This document shows, one piece after another, positions 26,637 to 35,327 of a stretch of DNA of 64,000 nucleotides. A program made the translations under genes and the position numbers. Under the pieces are notes generated by a model. That model had not been told where the DNA came from and did not search any database. It was given only the letters and a program-made list of their open reading frames with translations. The DNA is from Leptolinea tardivitalis (lineage in GTDB: Bacteria > Chloroflexota > Anaerolineae > Anaerolineales > Anaerolineaceae): positions 62,001 to 126,000 of the forward strand of contig NZ_BBYA01000010.1 in NCBI RefSeq assembly GCF_001050275.1, read 5' to 3'. Each line of letters starts with the position of its first letter. Positions within the stretch are counted from its first letter, which is position 1.

Positions 26637-26669
26637 GTACGTGCCGGGGTCGGCGTCCCCGGCACGTAC
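26637..26669. repeat. Perfect GC-rich palindrome
   Basis: GTACGTGCCGGGG and CCCCGGCACGTAC form 13 perfect pairs around the loop TCGGCGT. It lies between two divergent genes (era and the phosphoribosyltransferase gene), so it is not a terminator of either. Preceded by a pyrimidine-rich run (26611-26634). The remainder of the 275-base gap shows no other clear feature. Confidence 0.6.
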
Positions 26670-26766
26670 CGATTCTATCACTCGTTACTCGTATTTCAGC
26701 TTCTTTATGATACACTTTGGGGTATATTGTATTTATTCGTCATAATTTCCCTCTGGAGGAATCTCA

Positions 26767-27321
26767 ATGACAGACAAGCGTCCCGTCTATCCTATTGATA
26801 TTGCCGGTGTTCACCGCGATCTACCGCTGTTTGAAGTCAAACCAGGCTTAAAAATCGCCATCCTTAATATCCTCGGCGATACCGAACTGGTACAGGCCTG
26901 TGCAAAAGAATTGGCCAAGAAGTTGGCGACCCTGAACTATGAAATTCTGGTCACTGCCGAAACCAAAAGCATCCCACTGGCTTATTCCCTTTCCATTGAA
27001 ACGGGCAAGCCGTACGTGATCCTCCGCAAGAGTTACAAACCGTATATGGGTAAGGCGCTTTCTGCTGAAACACTTTCCATCACCACTGGTCAGCCGCAGA
27101 CTCTGTATCTGGATGAAAAAGACCTGCGCCTGTTGGATGGAAAATCTGTTGTGATTGTGGATGATGTGATCAGCACCGGTTCCACCCTTCAGGGAATGCG
27201 TCTGCTGATGGAAAAAGCCAACGCCAACGTTGCCGCCGAAGCAGCCATCCTCACCGAAGGCGAACGCGCCAAATGGAATCAGATCGTTTCTCTGGGGCAT
27301 CTGCCGGTTTTCTCTGATTGA
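26767..27321 (+). CDS. Purine-type phosphoribosyltransferase (adenine PRT-like)
   Basis: 184 residues. The PRPP-binding motif VVIVDDVISTGSTLQGM is at about 134-150, preceded by a substrate loop with KSYKPYMGKALSAET. Transfers phosphoribose from PRPP to a purine base. The N-terminus (VYPIDIAGVHRDLPLFEVKPGLKIA) is unlike classic Apt, so a xanthine/guanine or a regulatory role is also possible. GGAGGAATCTCA precedes ATG. Ends at a clear terminator. Confidence 0.8.
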   Translation: MTDKRPVYPIDIAGVHRDLPLFEVKPGLKIAILNILGDTELVQACAKELAKKLATLNYEILVTAETKSIPLAYSLSIETGKPYVILRKSYKPYMGKALSAETLSITTGQPQTLYLDEKDLRLLDGKSVVIVDDVISTGSTLQGMRLLMEKANANVAAEAAILTEGERAKWNQIVSLGHLPVFSD

Positions 27322-27340
27322 TTTTCATTGTATAAAATCA

Positions 27341-27383
27341 AAAACTCCTGCCATTTTGCAGTTCATTTTCTGGCAGGAGTTTT
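27341..27383. terminator. Bidirectional terminator
   Basis: AAAACTCCTGCCA/TGGCAGGAGTTTT, 13 perfect pairs with a 17-base loop and T-runs on both strands. It closes two convergent genes; its end touches the stop of the GIY-YIG gene. Confidence 0.8.
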
Positions 27384-27657
27384 ATATTTCTTTATCGGTA
27401 ATGCATACCTGTTTATAGGCATTAGCAAGTTTCCGCTTTCGTTGATGATCCAGTGTCTTGAGCGAACGTTCTCGTTTTAAAGCAGCAGAAAGGCTTTCAA
27501 CCTCTTCAATATAGACCAACTTTACCGGTCGGCGGGTGCTGGTATAGCGCGCCCCTCGCCCGGCATTGTGGGTTCTTGTCCGGCGTTCTGGATCAGTGCT
27601 CCACCCGGTGTAGTACGTGCCGTCAGAACATTCAACAATATAACAGAAGAAAGCCAT
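27382..27657 (-). CDS. GIY-YIG nuclease-domain protein (UPF0213/YhbQ-like)
   Basis: 91 residues, one GIY-YIG domain: CYIVECSDGTYYTGWSTDPERR (residues 5-26) with the paired Tyr strands, then the catalytic Arg and HNAGRGARYTSTRRPVKLVY, and the Glu in LSAALKRERSLK. Small stand-alone members are thought to act on DNA structure or in repair, but function is uncertain. It is the last of three minus-strand genes with gaps of 4 and 12 bases. Confidence 0.85.
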   Translation of the reverse strand: MAFFCYIVECSDGTYYTGWSTDPERRTRTHNAGRGARYTSTRRPVKLVYIEEVESLSAALKRERSLKTLDHQRKRKLANAYKQVCITDKEI

Positions 27658-27669
27658 CAGGCAGAAACC

Positions 27670-28638
27670 TTACTTTTTCTTTTGTGGAAGACTGATCCCC
27701 AGAAGTTTTTTCCAGATCCCTGCCGACTTGACCTCATCATCACCCTTTCCCTTGCCATCCCAACTGCCTTCAATACGTTGTTTTACCCAGGCATCGTGAT
27801 CTTCCAGGGTTTTCTGAAGAGATTTCTCCAGAACCGCCGCCTCGTCAGATTGAATTTCTTCTTGAAGCCGGTCAATCTGCTCGCGCAGCATTTCCAGCAT
27901 CCGCAGAGTGTTTTCGCGCTGATATGTAATTTCCTGTGACGCCAATTTCCCTACCGGGAACATCCCAAGAATTTGCGCCGCCTGCCAGAAGACAGGTCCG
28001 GTAATTTTGCGGGCATCCTTCCAGCCAGGCTGACCGGTGATGCTTCTCAGGTACAACAGCATGGCCAGCCGGGGGAATAAATCTATCTGAGAAAGCAGGC
28101 CATCGGCTTCCAGAGGATCCGAGAACATGACGGTGGAACCAAGGATTTCAGATAGCATTTCCACCTGCTGAATGGCCTGTTCACCGGTTCCGCTTGGGGT
28201 GGAAACCAGCACAAGACCTTCTCTAAAAAGGTCCGCCGTGGGATCATCATTCGATAGGCAGTTTCCCTGGATAGACGGAGTGGCATTGACCACAGTACGG
28301 TGGGCAGGTAAATGGGCAGCCGCCCATTCGCAGACGGCATTGTGAGCGGCGGAAAGGTTCACCAGAACCGCATCATCTTTTAATTCGGGCATTAATTCAT
28401 CCAGCCAGGCGATCACATCACCTGCCGGAACATTCAATAAAACAACGTCGGCATTTCGGACAGATGGATGAAGATCTGCCTCTGTTTTATCCACGGCTTT
28501 CAACCGGGCAGCTTCATCACGGCGGAAGGCTTCAAAGTCAAAACCTGTACATACGAATCCGTCGTCTGCCTTTTTCAATGCCAGTCCCAGTGAAATGCCA
28601 ACTCGATCCAATCCGATTATGGTAAATGTTGTGTCCAT
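27670..28638 (-). CDS. Prephenate-dehydrogenase-like NAD(P)-binding protein
   Basis: 322 residues. Rossmann motif FTIIGLDRVGISLGLALKK (about 5-23), VVLLNVPAGDVIAWLDEL, and HRTVVNATPSIQGN with a GTGEQAIQQVEMLSEILGS linker resemble TyrA or DUF2520-type proteins. The last 80 residues are a charged coiled-coil-like helix pair (RENTLRMLEMLREQIDRLQEEIQ). Key TyrA catalytic His cannot be placed with certainty, so real prephenate activity is doubtful. It follows the M50 protease by 4 bases. Confidence 0.65.
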   Translation of the reverse strand: MDTTFTIIGLDRVGISLGLALKKADDGFVCTGFDFEAFRRDEAARLKAVDKTEADLHPSVRNADVVLLNVPAGDVIAWLDELMPELKDDAVLVNLSAAHNAVCEWAAAHLPAHRTVVNATPSIQGNCLSNDDPTADLFREGLVLVSTPSGTGEQAIQQVEMLSEILGSTVMFSDPLEADGLLSQIDLFPRLAMLLYLRSITGQPGWKDARKITGPVFWQAAQILGMFPVGKLASQEITYQRENTLRMLEMLREQIDRLQEEIQSDEAAVLEKSLQKTLEDHDAWVKQRIEGSWDGKGKGDDEVKSAGIWKKLLGISLPQKKK

Positions 28639-28642
28639 AGTT

Positions 28643-29284
28643 TTATCCTACAAACAATTGAAGTAAGCCGCGGATGATGGGTGTCATGATCAAACTGATC
28701 AGGTCAAGACCCAGGTATGGCAGAGCAAAAACTACGACCAGCAGGATCATCGGGCCATAAGGGCGAAGCCGTTCAAATGATGGAAGGGCACTGGAAGGCA
28801 GTAAATACTCCAGCACCTTCTCACCATCCAGCGGAGAAACCGGGATCACGTTAAAAATCGCCAAAGACAGATTTATCACAATGAATTCGAGTAAAAAATA
28901 AAATGGCGTGGGGAAAAGAATGTTTTGAACCGGTGAGTAGGGCACCAGACGAAAACGCAGCGGAAGGGCTGCCACAAAGGCTAATAACAGGTTGGAAATC
29001 GGCCCGGCCAGAGATACCCACATCACAGAAGACCGTGATCGACTCTTTAAAACATACGGATTGATGGGAACCGGCTTGGCCCAGCCAAAACCAGCCACCA
29101 GAAGCAACATGGAACCCATCACATCCAGGTGAGCCAGCGGATTTAACGTCAACCGGCCATGCAGTCGTGGCGTATCATCGCCATATGCATTAGCCACAAA
29201 GGCATGCGAAAATTCATGCACGGTAAAAGCAATTACCAGTGTGACAATTCTGGAAAGAATTGTAGCCAGATTCATGTTTAACAT
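28643..29284 (-). CDS. Site-2 protease family (M50) membrane metalloprotease
   Basis: 213 residues with five to six helices. Zinc site HEFSHA (residues about 23-28) in the first helix and a second site [10 protein letters not shown] (near 149-158) in place of NPDG. The segment [20 protein letters not shown] is conserved in this short soluble-domain-free M50 subgroup. Such proteases cut substrates inside the membrane, often to release regulators; the substrate is unknown. Divergent from the DUF951 gene, only 47 bases apart. Confidence 0.9.
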   Translation of the reverse strand: MLNMNLATILSRIVTLVIAFTVHEFSHAFVANAYGDDTPRLHGRLTLNPLAHLDVMGSMLLLVAGFGWAKPVPINPYVLKSRSRSSVMWVSLAGPISNLLLAFVAALPLRFRLVPYSPVQNILFPTPFYFLLEFIVINLSLAIFNVIPVSPLDGEKVLEYLLPSSALPSFERLRPYGPMILLVVVFALPYLGLDLISLIMTPIIRGLLQLFVG

Positions 29285-29318
29285 GACAGTTGGAGGATTA
29301 TAACATGCGGGGGTAGAG

Positions 29319-29331
29319 TATAATTTTTTGC
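29319..29331 (+). promoter_or_regulatory. -10 box placed for a leaderless transcript
   Basis: A consensus TATAAT ends seven bases before the GTG start of the DUF951 gene. The start would then be at or next to the first transcribed base. No Shine-Dalgarno sequence is present. A clear -35 is lacking. Confidence 0.5.
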
Positions 29332-29541
29332 GTGTTGCCTGATATAAATCTTGAAGATGTCGTCCGGCTCCGCAAAGCCCATCCTTGCGGAAGTTTTGAG
29401 TGGAAGATCATCCGCCTGGGGGCAGATATCGGTCTGGAATGCTGCATCTGCAAACGGAAAATTATCCTTCCACGTCGTGAGCTGGCCAGACGCTTAAAAA
29501 AACATATACCGAAAGAATCCGATGCAAATTCGTCAACCTGA
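29332..29541 (+). CDS. DUF951 family small protein
   Basis: 69 residues, nearly all one DUF951 domain: DVVRLRKAHPCGSFEWKIIRLGADIGLECC followed by a C-x-x-C-like CCICKR group and PRRELARRLK. Family members are small, basic, and probably bind nucleic acid or metal; function is not established, though the gene often lies near translation genes. It starts with GTG at 29332 and probably lacks a leader. Its 3' end overlaps the next gene by 20 bases in another frame. First gene of the long 29-39 kb train. Confidence 0.85.
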   Translation: MLPDINLEDVVRLRKAHPCGSFEWKIIRLGADIGLECCICKRKIILPRRELARRLKKHIPKESDANSST

Positions 29542-30667
29542 AATACCTCATATTGTTTTCCTGTTTTCCGATACCGGCGGCGGGCACCGCAGTGCTTCAG
29601 AAGCCATCATTGAAGCCATCGAATTGGAATTCCCCAACCAGATCACCTATGAAATGGTTGACCTGTTCCGCGATTATGCTCCTCCACCTTTGAACAAAGC
29701 CCCTGAAATATATCCGCCGCTATCTCGTATCCCGGCCGCCTGGAGCTTTGGGTATCGTCAAACCAACAGCCCCCGACGTATTCGCAATATTAACAATGTA
29801 GCGTGGCCGTATATCCGCCGGTCGATCTACCGCTTGATGGAAGAACATCCCTGTGATTTGATTGTCAGCGTGCACCCATTAATGAACACACCTGTGCTGC
29901 GCACCCTGCGCAACCGGCGCAACCCATTTATCACGGTTGTTACAGATATGGTTTCGACGCATGCCGCCTGGTATGACAACCGGGCAGATTTAATCATCGT
30001 TCCCACAAACATTGCACGAGAAAATGGAATTGAATTTGGTATCGATCCCGAAAAAATCAAAGTGGTTGGACTGCCAGTAGCGGATAAATTCTGCCATATG
30101 AAAGAAGATTCTCAGGAAATCCGCCAACGTCTCGGCTGGCCGACTGATCTTCCGGTAATTCTCTTGATCGGTGGAGGGGAAGGGATGGGCCCGTTGGAAA
30201 AGACAGCCCATGCCATCAATGATGCCCACCTGAATGCTGCCCTGGTCATCATCGCCGGACGCAACCGGGATTTGAAAGACCGGTTGGAAAAGCATAACTG
30301 GAATATGCCGGTCACGATCTATGGATTTGTCAAGAATATGCCAGATTTAATGCAGGCTTCCAATGTACTGGTCACCAAAGCCGGTCCAGGCACCATTAGC
30401 GAGGCATGTATCGCCGGTCTTCCAATCATCCTGTACAGTAAGATGCCCGGCCAGGAAGATGGTAATGTAGATTATGTCGTTAACGAAGGAGCGGGCGTCT
30501 GGGCGCCGGAACCAGAAATGGTGGTGCAAACCCTGCAAAAGTGGTTGCGAGAACCCGAACTGCGCTGGCAGACTGCCTCCGCCTGCCGCCGGATTGCCCG
30601 ACCACAGGCCGCCCGCGAAATTGCCCGCATTCTGGCAGCCCGGGTGGGGATTACCCATCCTGAATAA
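29522..30667 (+). CDS. MGDG-synthase/UgtP-type glycolipid glycosyltransferase
   Basis: 381 residues. The N-terminal MGDG-synthase domain starts FLFSDTGGGHRSASEAIIEA (about residues 13-32); the C-terminal GT28-like UDP-sugar domain holds GGGEGMGPL, KNMPDLMQASNVLVTKAGPGTISEA and LYSKMPGQEDGN. It transfers galactose or glucose from UDP-sugar to diacylglycerol on the inner membrane face, making a glycolipid (Chloroflexota contain such lipids). Acceptor and sugar are not decided by eye. Overlaps DUF951 by 20 bases. Confidence 0.88.
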   Translation: MQIRQPEIPHIVFLFSDTGGGHRSASEAIIEAIELEFPNQITYEMVDLFRDYAPPPLNKAPEIYPPLSRIPAAWSFGYRQTNSPRRIRNINNVAWPYIRRSIYRLMEEHPCDLIVSVHPLMNTPVLRTLRNRRNPFITVVTDMVSTHAAWYDNRADLIIVPTNIARENGIEFGIDPEKIKVVGLPVADKFCHMKEDSQEIRQRLGWPTDLPVILLIGGGEGMGPLEKTAHAINDAHLNAALVIIAGRNRDLKDRLEKHNWNMPVTIYGFVKNMPDLMQASNVLVTKAGPGTISEACIAGLPIILYSKMPGQEDGNVDYVVNEGAGVWAPEPEMVVQTLQKWLREPELRWQTASACRRIARPQAAREIARILAARVGITHPE

Positions 30668-30679
30668 AGGACGGCACAA

Positions 30680-31174
30680 ATGCCGATTATGGATACTCAT
30701 AATTTTGAATTCTTCAGCCGCAGCCCCGAACAAACCCGCCGACTGGGGACCCGGATAGGTTCATTGCTTTTACCGGGCGACCTGATCTGTATGAGCGGTG
30801 ATCTGGGTGCCGGAAAAACCACGCTGGTTCAGGGAATTGCCCGTGGTTGGAATTCGGTGGATACGGTTTCCAGTCCCACCTTTGTTCTTGTGAATGAGTA
30901 TCACCGCAAGTCTGGAGAGACCCTGTATCACATGGACGCTTACAGGCTTGAGAATGCGGCTGAAGCATTTGATCTTGATCTTGATCGGATGCTGGAACAG
31001 GGTGCCCTGATGATCGAATGGGCCGAACGCATCAAGGATGCCCTGCCGCATAATGCACTCTGGATTAATATGACCTGGATGGCTGATGAACAACGCGGCC
31101 TGTTATTCACCGCCTATGGTGAACGCAGCCAGGTTTTAATGGATCAATTTAAGAAGAAAGTAGTAGGAGCCTGA
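30680..31174 (+). CDS. tsaE: tRNA t6A synthesis ATPase TsaE
   Basis: 164 residues. Walker A SGDLGAGKTTLVQGI (about 37-51), VSSPTFVLVNEY, HMDAYRLENAAEAFDLDLD and MIEWAERI are the family's blocks. TsaE binds TsaB-TsaD and drives turnover in making N6-threonylcarbamoyladenosine at position 37 of ANN-decoding tRNAs. Followed after 1 base by tsaB; tsaD and tsaC are not in the window. Confidence 0.95.
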   Translation: MPIMDTHNFEFFSRSPEQTRRLGTRIGSLLLPGDLICMSGDLGAGKTTLVQGIARGWNSVDTVSSPTFVLVNEYHRKSGETLYHMDAYRLENAAEAFDLDLDRMLEQGALMIEWAERIKDALPHNALWINMTWMADEQRGLLFTAYGERSQVLMDQFKKKVVGA

Positions 31175-31175
31175 T

Positions 31176-31841
31176 ATGCTCTTGGCTGTAGATACATCCA
31201 CACAGACACTGGGTCTGGCTTTATATGATGGGAATCGAATACCGGCAGAAAGCCTGTGGCAAAGTCAGGCCCGCCATACCGTAGAACTGGCTCCGGCGGT
31301 TGACCGGATGCTCAAGCAGAATCATAACACTCCATCAGACCTGACTGGTCTCGCAGTGGCTACCGGGCCTGGTTCATTCACCAGCCTGCGGGTCGGATTG
31401 GCTTTCGTCAAAGGTCTGGCACTGGCATTAAAGATCCCGGTGGCAGGTATCCCATCATTGGATGCTCTGGCTGCTGCACAACCGCCCTCAGACCTGCCAA
31501 TGGCGGCCGTTTTGCCAGCCGGGCGAACCCGTCTGGCGGTTTGCTGGTATGATTACAAAGAAAATGGGTGGACATTTACGGGTGACATGAAAGTTCAGAC
31601 TGCGCAAGACCTGTGCGACGAAATCCATCAACCGTCTCTCATTTGCGGTGAGCTGACTGCCGAAGAACGGCAGATCCTTTCGCGCAAATGGAAAAACGTA
31701 CACCTGTGTTCTCCCGCGCAGGGTTTGCGCCGACCGTCTGTTCTGGCTGAACTCGGTTGGAAAAAATTGGAAGACAATCAGTCTGACGACCCGGTCACCC
31801 TGGCTCCCATTTATCTGCATGTGAATGAGGTAATTGCCTGA
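31176..31841 (+). CDS. tsaB: t6A synthesis protein TsaB
   Basis: 221 residues, ASKHA fold. MLLAVDTSTQTLGLALYD at the start and ATGPGSFTSLRVGLAFVKGLAL (about 66-87) are conserved. TsaB is the inactive paralogue that pairs with TsaD in the threonylcarbamoyl transferase. Stop and rimI start share one base (TGATG). Confidence 0.93.
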   Translation: MLLAVDTSTQTLGLALYDGNRIPAESLWQSQARHTVELAPAVDRMLKQNHNTPSDLTGLAVATGPGSFTSLRVGLAFVKGLALALKIPVAGIPSLDALAAAQPPSDLPMAAVLPAGRTRLAVCWYDYKENGWTFTGDMKVQTAQDLCDEIHQPSLICGELTAEERQILSRKWKNVHLCSPAQGLRRPSVLAELGWKKLEDNQSDDPVTLAPIYLHVNEVIA

Positions 31842-32401
31842 TGAATCCCATTCCTGAGGACTTCGAAATGCGTCCCATGACGCTGGATGATCTTCCCCAG
31901 GTTTACCGGATAGAGCTGGATTCATTTACCCTGCCCTGGCCTTTCAATTCGTATGTCTATGAATTGACGGGGAGTCATGTATCACGGTGTTTTGTAGCCG
32001 CCACAAAAGATACCGGCGATCGTAAAAAGATCCTTGGAATGATCGTGATTTATCTAATCGAAGATGAAGCCCATGTAGCCACGTTTGCCGTGCATAAAGA
32101 CTACCGCAGAAATGGCATCGGCTGGCGTCTTTTGCTGCATTCTCTGCGAGAAACCTGCCGGGAAGGTGCCACACATGCCATGCTCGAAGTGCGTGCGGGC
32201 AATTTATCTGCTATTGATCTGTATAAAAAGTTCAGCTTTGTACAGGTAGGTATTCGCAAGAATTATTATGTGGATAATCACGAAGACGCATTGCTGATGG
32301 ATATGAATGAGTTAACATTAGATAACCTGTCTGCCATCGAAGCACGATTCCTGGCTTCAGGTATTGACCAGGCCGGTGGAGGTTCGCATGACGCCTGCTG
32401 A
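31841..32401 (+). CDS. rimI: Ribosomal-protein-alanine N-acetyltransferase (GNAT)
   Basis: 186 residues. GNAT domain about 8-150 with VATFAVHKDYRRNGIGWRLL (acetyl-CoA loop, RRNGIG) and ARAGNLSAIDLYKKFSF-like end motif; EVRAGN-SAI is diagnostic for RimI. It acetylates the N-terminal alanine of ribosomal protein S18. The usual tsaE-tsaB-rimI order supports the call. The last 25 residues extend past the family's core. Overlaps the next gene by 14 bases. Confidence 0.9.
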   Translation: MNPIPEDFEMRPMTLDDLPQVYRIELDSFTLPWPFNSYVYELTGSHVSRCFVAATKDTGDRKKILGMIVIYLIEDEAHVATFAVHKDYRRNGIGWRLLLHSLRETCREGATHAMLEVRAGNLSAIDLYKKFSFVQVGIRKNYYVDNHEDALLMDMNELTLDNLSAIEARFLASGIDQAGGGSHDAC

Positions 32402-33026
32402 TACATTGGCTCAGATAGCCCATCAAATATCAATCTGCCAGCAATGTGTTTTACATTCCACGAGGAAACTGCCTGTACCCGGCGAGGGACCTTCTAATGC
32501 GCAGATCATGCTGATCGGCGAAGGACCTGGATTCTATGAAAATGAACAGGGGCGTCCTTTTGTGGGTGCCGCCGGCAATTTTCTCAGTGAATTGCTGGCC
32601 AGGGCCGGCCTGACCCGTGAAGAAGTCTTCATCACCAATGTGGTAAAATGCCGTCCGCCTGATAACAGGGATCCACTTCCCGAAGAATTAGCCGCCTGCC
32701 GCGACTATCTCGAAAGCCAGATAGCCGCCATAAACCCGAAGGTTATCGTCACACTTGGCCGGTTTTCAATGGCCATTTTCTTTCCGCGGGCACGCATTGG
32801 AGCCGTTCACGGACAGGCCAGCAAAGTAAATGGACGAATTATCGTTCCCATGTACCATCCGGCTGCCGCTTTACATCAACCGGCATTAAAATCTACGGTT
32901 GAACGTGATTTTTTACATCTGGCAGAATCGATCAAACAGAATGTCCCTGCCCGACCTGTTACGCAGGCTCCGGCAGCCCAGTCTGAAGATCCAGCCGATT
33001 CTGCTACACAACTCAGTCTTTTCTAA
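32388..33026 (+). CDS. Family 4 (Fe-S) uracil-DNA glycosylase with C-terminal clamp-binding motif
   Basis: 212 residues. Removes uracil from DNA. Four Cys in family-4 order: Cys17-x-x-Cys20, then Cys in VVKCRPPDNR and in LAACRDYL, which bind a 4Fe-4S cluster. Motif A is LIGEGPGFYENEQGRPFVG; motif C HPAA. GGAGG with a five-base gap precedes ATG at 32388, which overrules an in-frame start at 32364. The last five residues are QLSLF, a textbook beta-clamp-binding pentapeptide after a Pro/Ala-rich flexible tail, pointing to tethering at the replisome. Confidence 0.93.
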   Translation: MTPADTLAQIAHQISICQQCVLHSTRKLPVPGEGPSNAQIMLIGEGPGFYENEQGRPFVGAAGNFLSELLARAGLTREEVFITNVVKCRPPDNRDPLPEELAACRDYLESQIAAINPKVIVTLGRFSMAIFFPRARIGAVHGQASKVNGRIIVPMYHPAAALHQPALKSTVERDFLHLAESIKQNVPARPVTQAPAAQSEDPADSATQLSLF

Positions 33027-33036
33027 GAGGACAAAA

Positions 33037-34353
33037 ATGGATTATCAAAAGCAACTGATTGAACGCTTTGAAAATAAAACAGCCCATATCGGCATTCTAG
33101 GACTTGGATATGTCGGCCTGCCTCTGGCAGTGGTATTTGCCGAAGCCGGTTTCACAGTAACGGGTATCGAACCCATGCAGAGCAAAGTGGATTCCTTATT
33201 AAAGGGAAAGAGCTATGTTCTGGATGTTCCCTCAGAGACTGTAGCCAAACTGATTAAATCCGGGAAATTGATCCCCACCAGCGATTTTTCTGCCATCAAA
33301 AACTTAGACGCCGTCAGCATCTGTGTCCCTACCCCATTGCGGAAGACGGGCGATCCTGATCTTTCTTTCATTGTCAGCGCCACAGACCAGCTGGCGAAAT
33401 ATGTCCATGCCGGCATGGTAATTGTGCTTGAATCCACCACCTATCCTGGAACCACCCGAGAATTGATCCTGCCCCGTCTGAATCAGGAAGCCGGATTAGA
33501 AGTAGGAAAAGACGTTTTCCTGGCCTTCTCACCCGAACGCGTGGATCCTGGCCGAACAGATTTCACCACCATCAATACCCCCAAAGTCATGGGCGGAATC
33601 ACTCCAGCCTGCAGCAAGGTGGCTTCCGCCTGGTATTCTGGCGCCCTCCAAAAGGTGGTACCGGTATCATCTGCCGAAGTTGCTGAAATGGCTAAACTGT
33701 TGGAAAACACTTTCCGCATGATCAATATCGGAATGGTAAATGAACTGGCTCTCATTTGCGACCGGCTTGGCATTGATGTTTGGGAAGTGATCGATGCCGC
33801 CGCAACAAAACCATTCGGCTTTATGAAATTTTCTCCCGGCCCCGGGTTGGGCGGTCACTGTATTCCGATCGATCCGTTATACCTTTCCTGGAAATTAAAA
33901 GCCCTGAATTACACTGCTCGATTCATTGAACTGGCGTCTGAAATCAACACTGGTATGCCGCGCTTTGTGGTGACAAAAACACAGGACGCCCTGAATGACC
34001 GCAAGAAAGCCATCAACGGCAGCAAAGTCCTCGTTCTTGGCGCCGCGTATAAACCTGACATTGACGACCTGCGCGAATCTCCGGCGTTGGATGTGATCCA
34101 CCTGTTGCAGCAGAAAGGTGCCGAAGTCAGCTATCATGATCCACGCATCACCACCATCCAGCATGACGGCTGGACCATGCAATCTGTGCCGGATTTGATG
34201 AAAGCCGTGCGTGAAGCTGACTGTGTGGTCATAGTTACCAACCACTCCACGTATGATTACAAAGCCATCCTAGCCGAAGCCCAACTGATTTTGGATACCC
34301 GTAATGCCCTGGGAGACGCAGGCAAAGACAATCCGAAAGTCGTGAGGTTGTAA
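33037..34353 (+). CDS. UDP-sugar 6-dehydrogenase (WecC/WbpA/WbpO type)
   Basis: 438 residues. NAD-binding GILGLGYVGLPLA (residues about 19-31), dimerisation and catalytic block GPGLGGHCIPIDPLYLSWK with the nucleophilic Cys, and C-terminal LVLGAAYKPDIDDLRESPAL. The four-electron oxidation turns C6 of UDP-HexNAc (ManNAc, GalNAc or GlcNAc) into a uronic acid. ATG at 33037 follows AAGAGGA. Next gene, an epimerase, overlaps its stop (TAATG). Together they could supply a HexNAc-uronic acid for surface glycan. Confidence 0.9.
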   Translation: MDYQKQLIERFENKTAHIGILGLGYVGLPLAVVFAEAGFTVTGIEPMQSKVDSLLKGKSYVLDVPSETVAKLIKSGKLIPTSDFSAIKNLDAVSICVPTPLRKTGDPDLSFIVSATDQLAKYVHAGMVIVLESTTYPGTTRELILPRLNQEAGLEVGKDVFLAFSPERVDPGRTDFTTINTPKVMGGITPACSKVASAWYSGALQKVVPVSSAEVAEMAKLLENTFRMINIGMVNELALICDRLGIDVWEVIDAAATKPFGFMKFSPGPGLGGHCIPIDPLYLSWKLKALNYTARFIELASEINTGMPRFVVTKTQDALNDRKKAINGSKVLVLGAAYKPDIDDLRESPALDVIHLLQQKGAEVSYHDPRITTIQHDGWTMQSVPDLMKAVREADCVVIVTNHSTYDYKAILAEAQLILDTRNALGDAGKDNPKVVRL

Positions 34354-35327
34354 TGAGCCGCTACCTTGTCACCGGAGCCGCCGGTTTCATCGCTTCCCGC
34401 GTCAGTCAGTTTCTGATGGATGCCGGGCACACTGTGGTGGGCGTTGATAATCTGAATGACGCCTATGATGTTCGCATGAAGGATTACCGCCTTCAGCGGC
34501 TGCAAAAACAGGAATTGTTTAATTTCGTCAAAATGGACATATCCGATAAAGATGCCGCCCTGGCACTGGTCGATAAAGGTCCCTATGACGGCGTAATTAA
34601 CCTGGCCGCCCGCGCCGGTGTACGGCAATCCGTTGAGAACCCGTGGGTGTATGTAAACACCAACGTCAACGGTACTCTCAATATGCTTGAGGTGGCTGTA
34701 CGGACAGGTACGAAGAAGTTCATTCTGGCCTCCACATCCAGCATCTACGGGTCCAATCCGCCCATCCCAACCCCGGAGACTGCCTCGTCAGATTACCCAT
34801 TACAACCCTATTCAGCCACAAAAAAAGGTGCCGAGGCATTGTGCCACAGCTACCATTACCTTCACAACCTTGATGTAACTATCTTCCGCTATTTCACCGT
34901 ATACGGTCCGGCTGCCCGGCCGGATATGGTCATGTTTCGGTTTTGCCAGTGGATTGCCGAAGGCCGCGAGGTGCGTGTCAATGGAGACGGGACTCAATCC
35001 CGCGGATTTACCTATCTGGATGACATTGCCCGCGGTACCATTCTCGGATTGAAACCCGTCGGGTATGAGGTCATCAATCTGGGAGGACACCAGGTAATCA
35101 CAATCAATGACCTGATCCACAAAGTGGAAGACCTGGTGGGCAAGAAAGCCAATGTGATCTACCAGGACCGGCATCCTGCCGATGTGATGGAAAACAGCGC
35201 CAATGTGGATAAAGCCCGTTCCATGCTTGGTTGGGAACCGCAAGTTTCATTGGAAGAGGGCATCCCCAATCTGGTGAACTGGTACCTGTCTGAACGCAGC
35301 TGGGTCAGTCAGATACTTACCCCATGA
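34353..35327 (+). CDS. NAD-dependent UDP-sugar 4-epimerase (SDR family)
   Basis: 324 residues. TGAAGFIAS (7-15; the usual G-x-x-G-x-x-G ends in Ala), Ser128-130 and Tyr153-x-x-x-Lys157 (YSATK), RYFTVYGP and DIARGTILGL. The ARAGVRQSVENP block is typical of UDP-glucuronate/galacturonate and UDP-GlcNAc 4-epimerases. Lies between the UDP-sugar dehydrogenase and the flippase with overlaps on both sides (TAATG and ATGA), so it most likely makes the same repeat-unit sugar precursor. Confidence 0.88.
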   Translation: MSRYLVTGAAGFIASRVSQFLMDAGHTVVGVDNLNDAYDVRMKDYRLQRLQKQELFNFVKMDISDKDAALALVDKGPYDGVINLAARAGVRQSVENPWVYVNTNVNGTLNMLEVAVRTGTKKFILASTSSIYGSNPPIPTPETASSDYPLQPYSATKKGAEALCHSYHYLHNLDVTIFRYFTVYGPAARPDMVMFRFCQWIAEGREVRVNGDGTQSRGFTYLDDIARGTILGLKPVGYEVINLGGHQVITINDLIHKVEDLVGKKANVIYQDRHPADVMENSANVDKARSMLGWEPQVSLEEGIPNLVNWYLSERSWVSQILTP

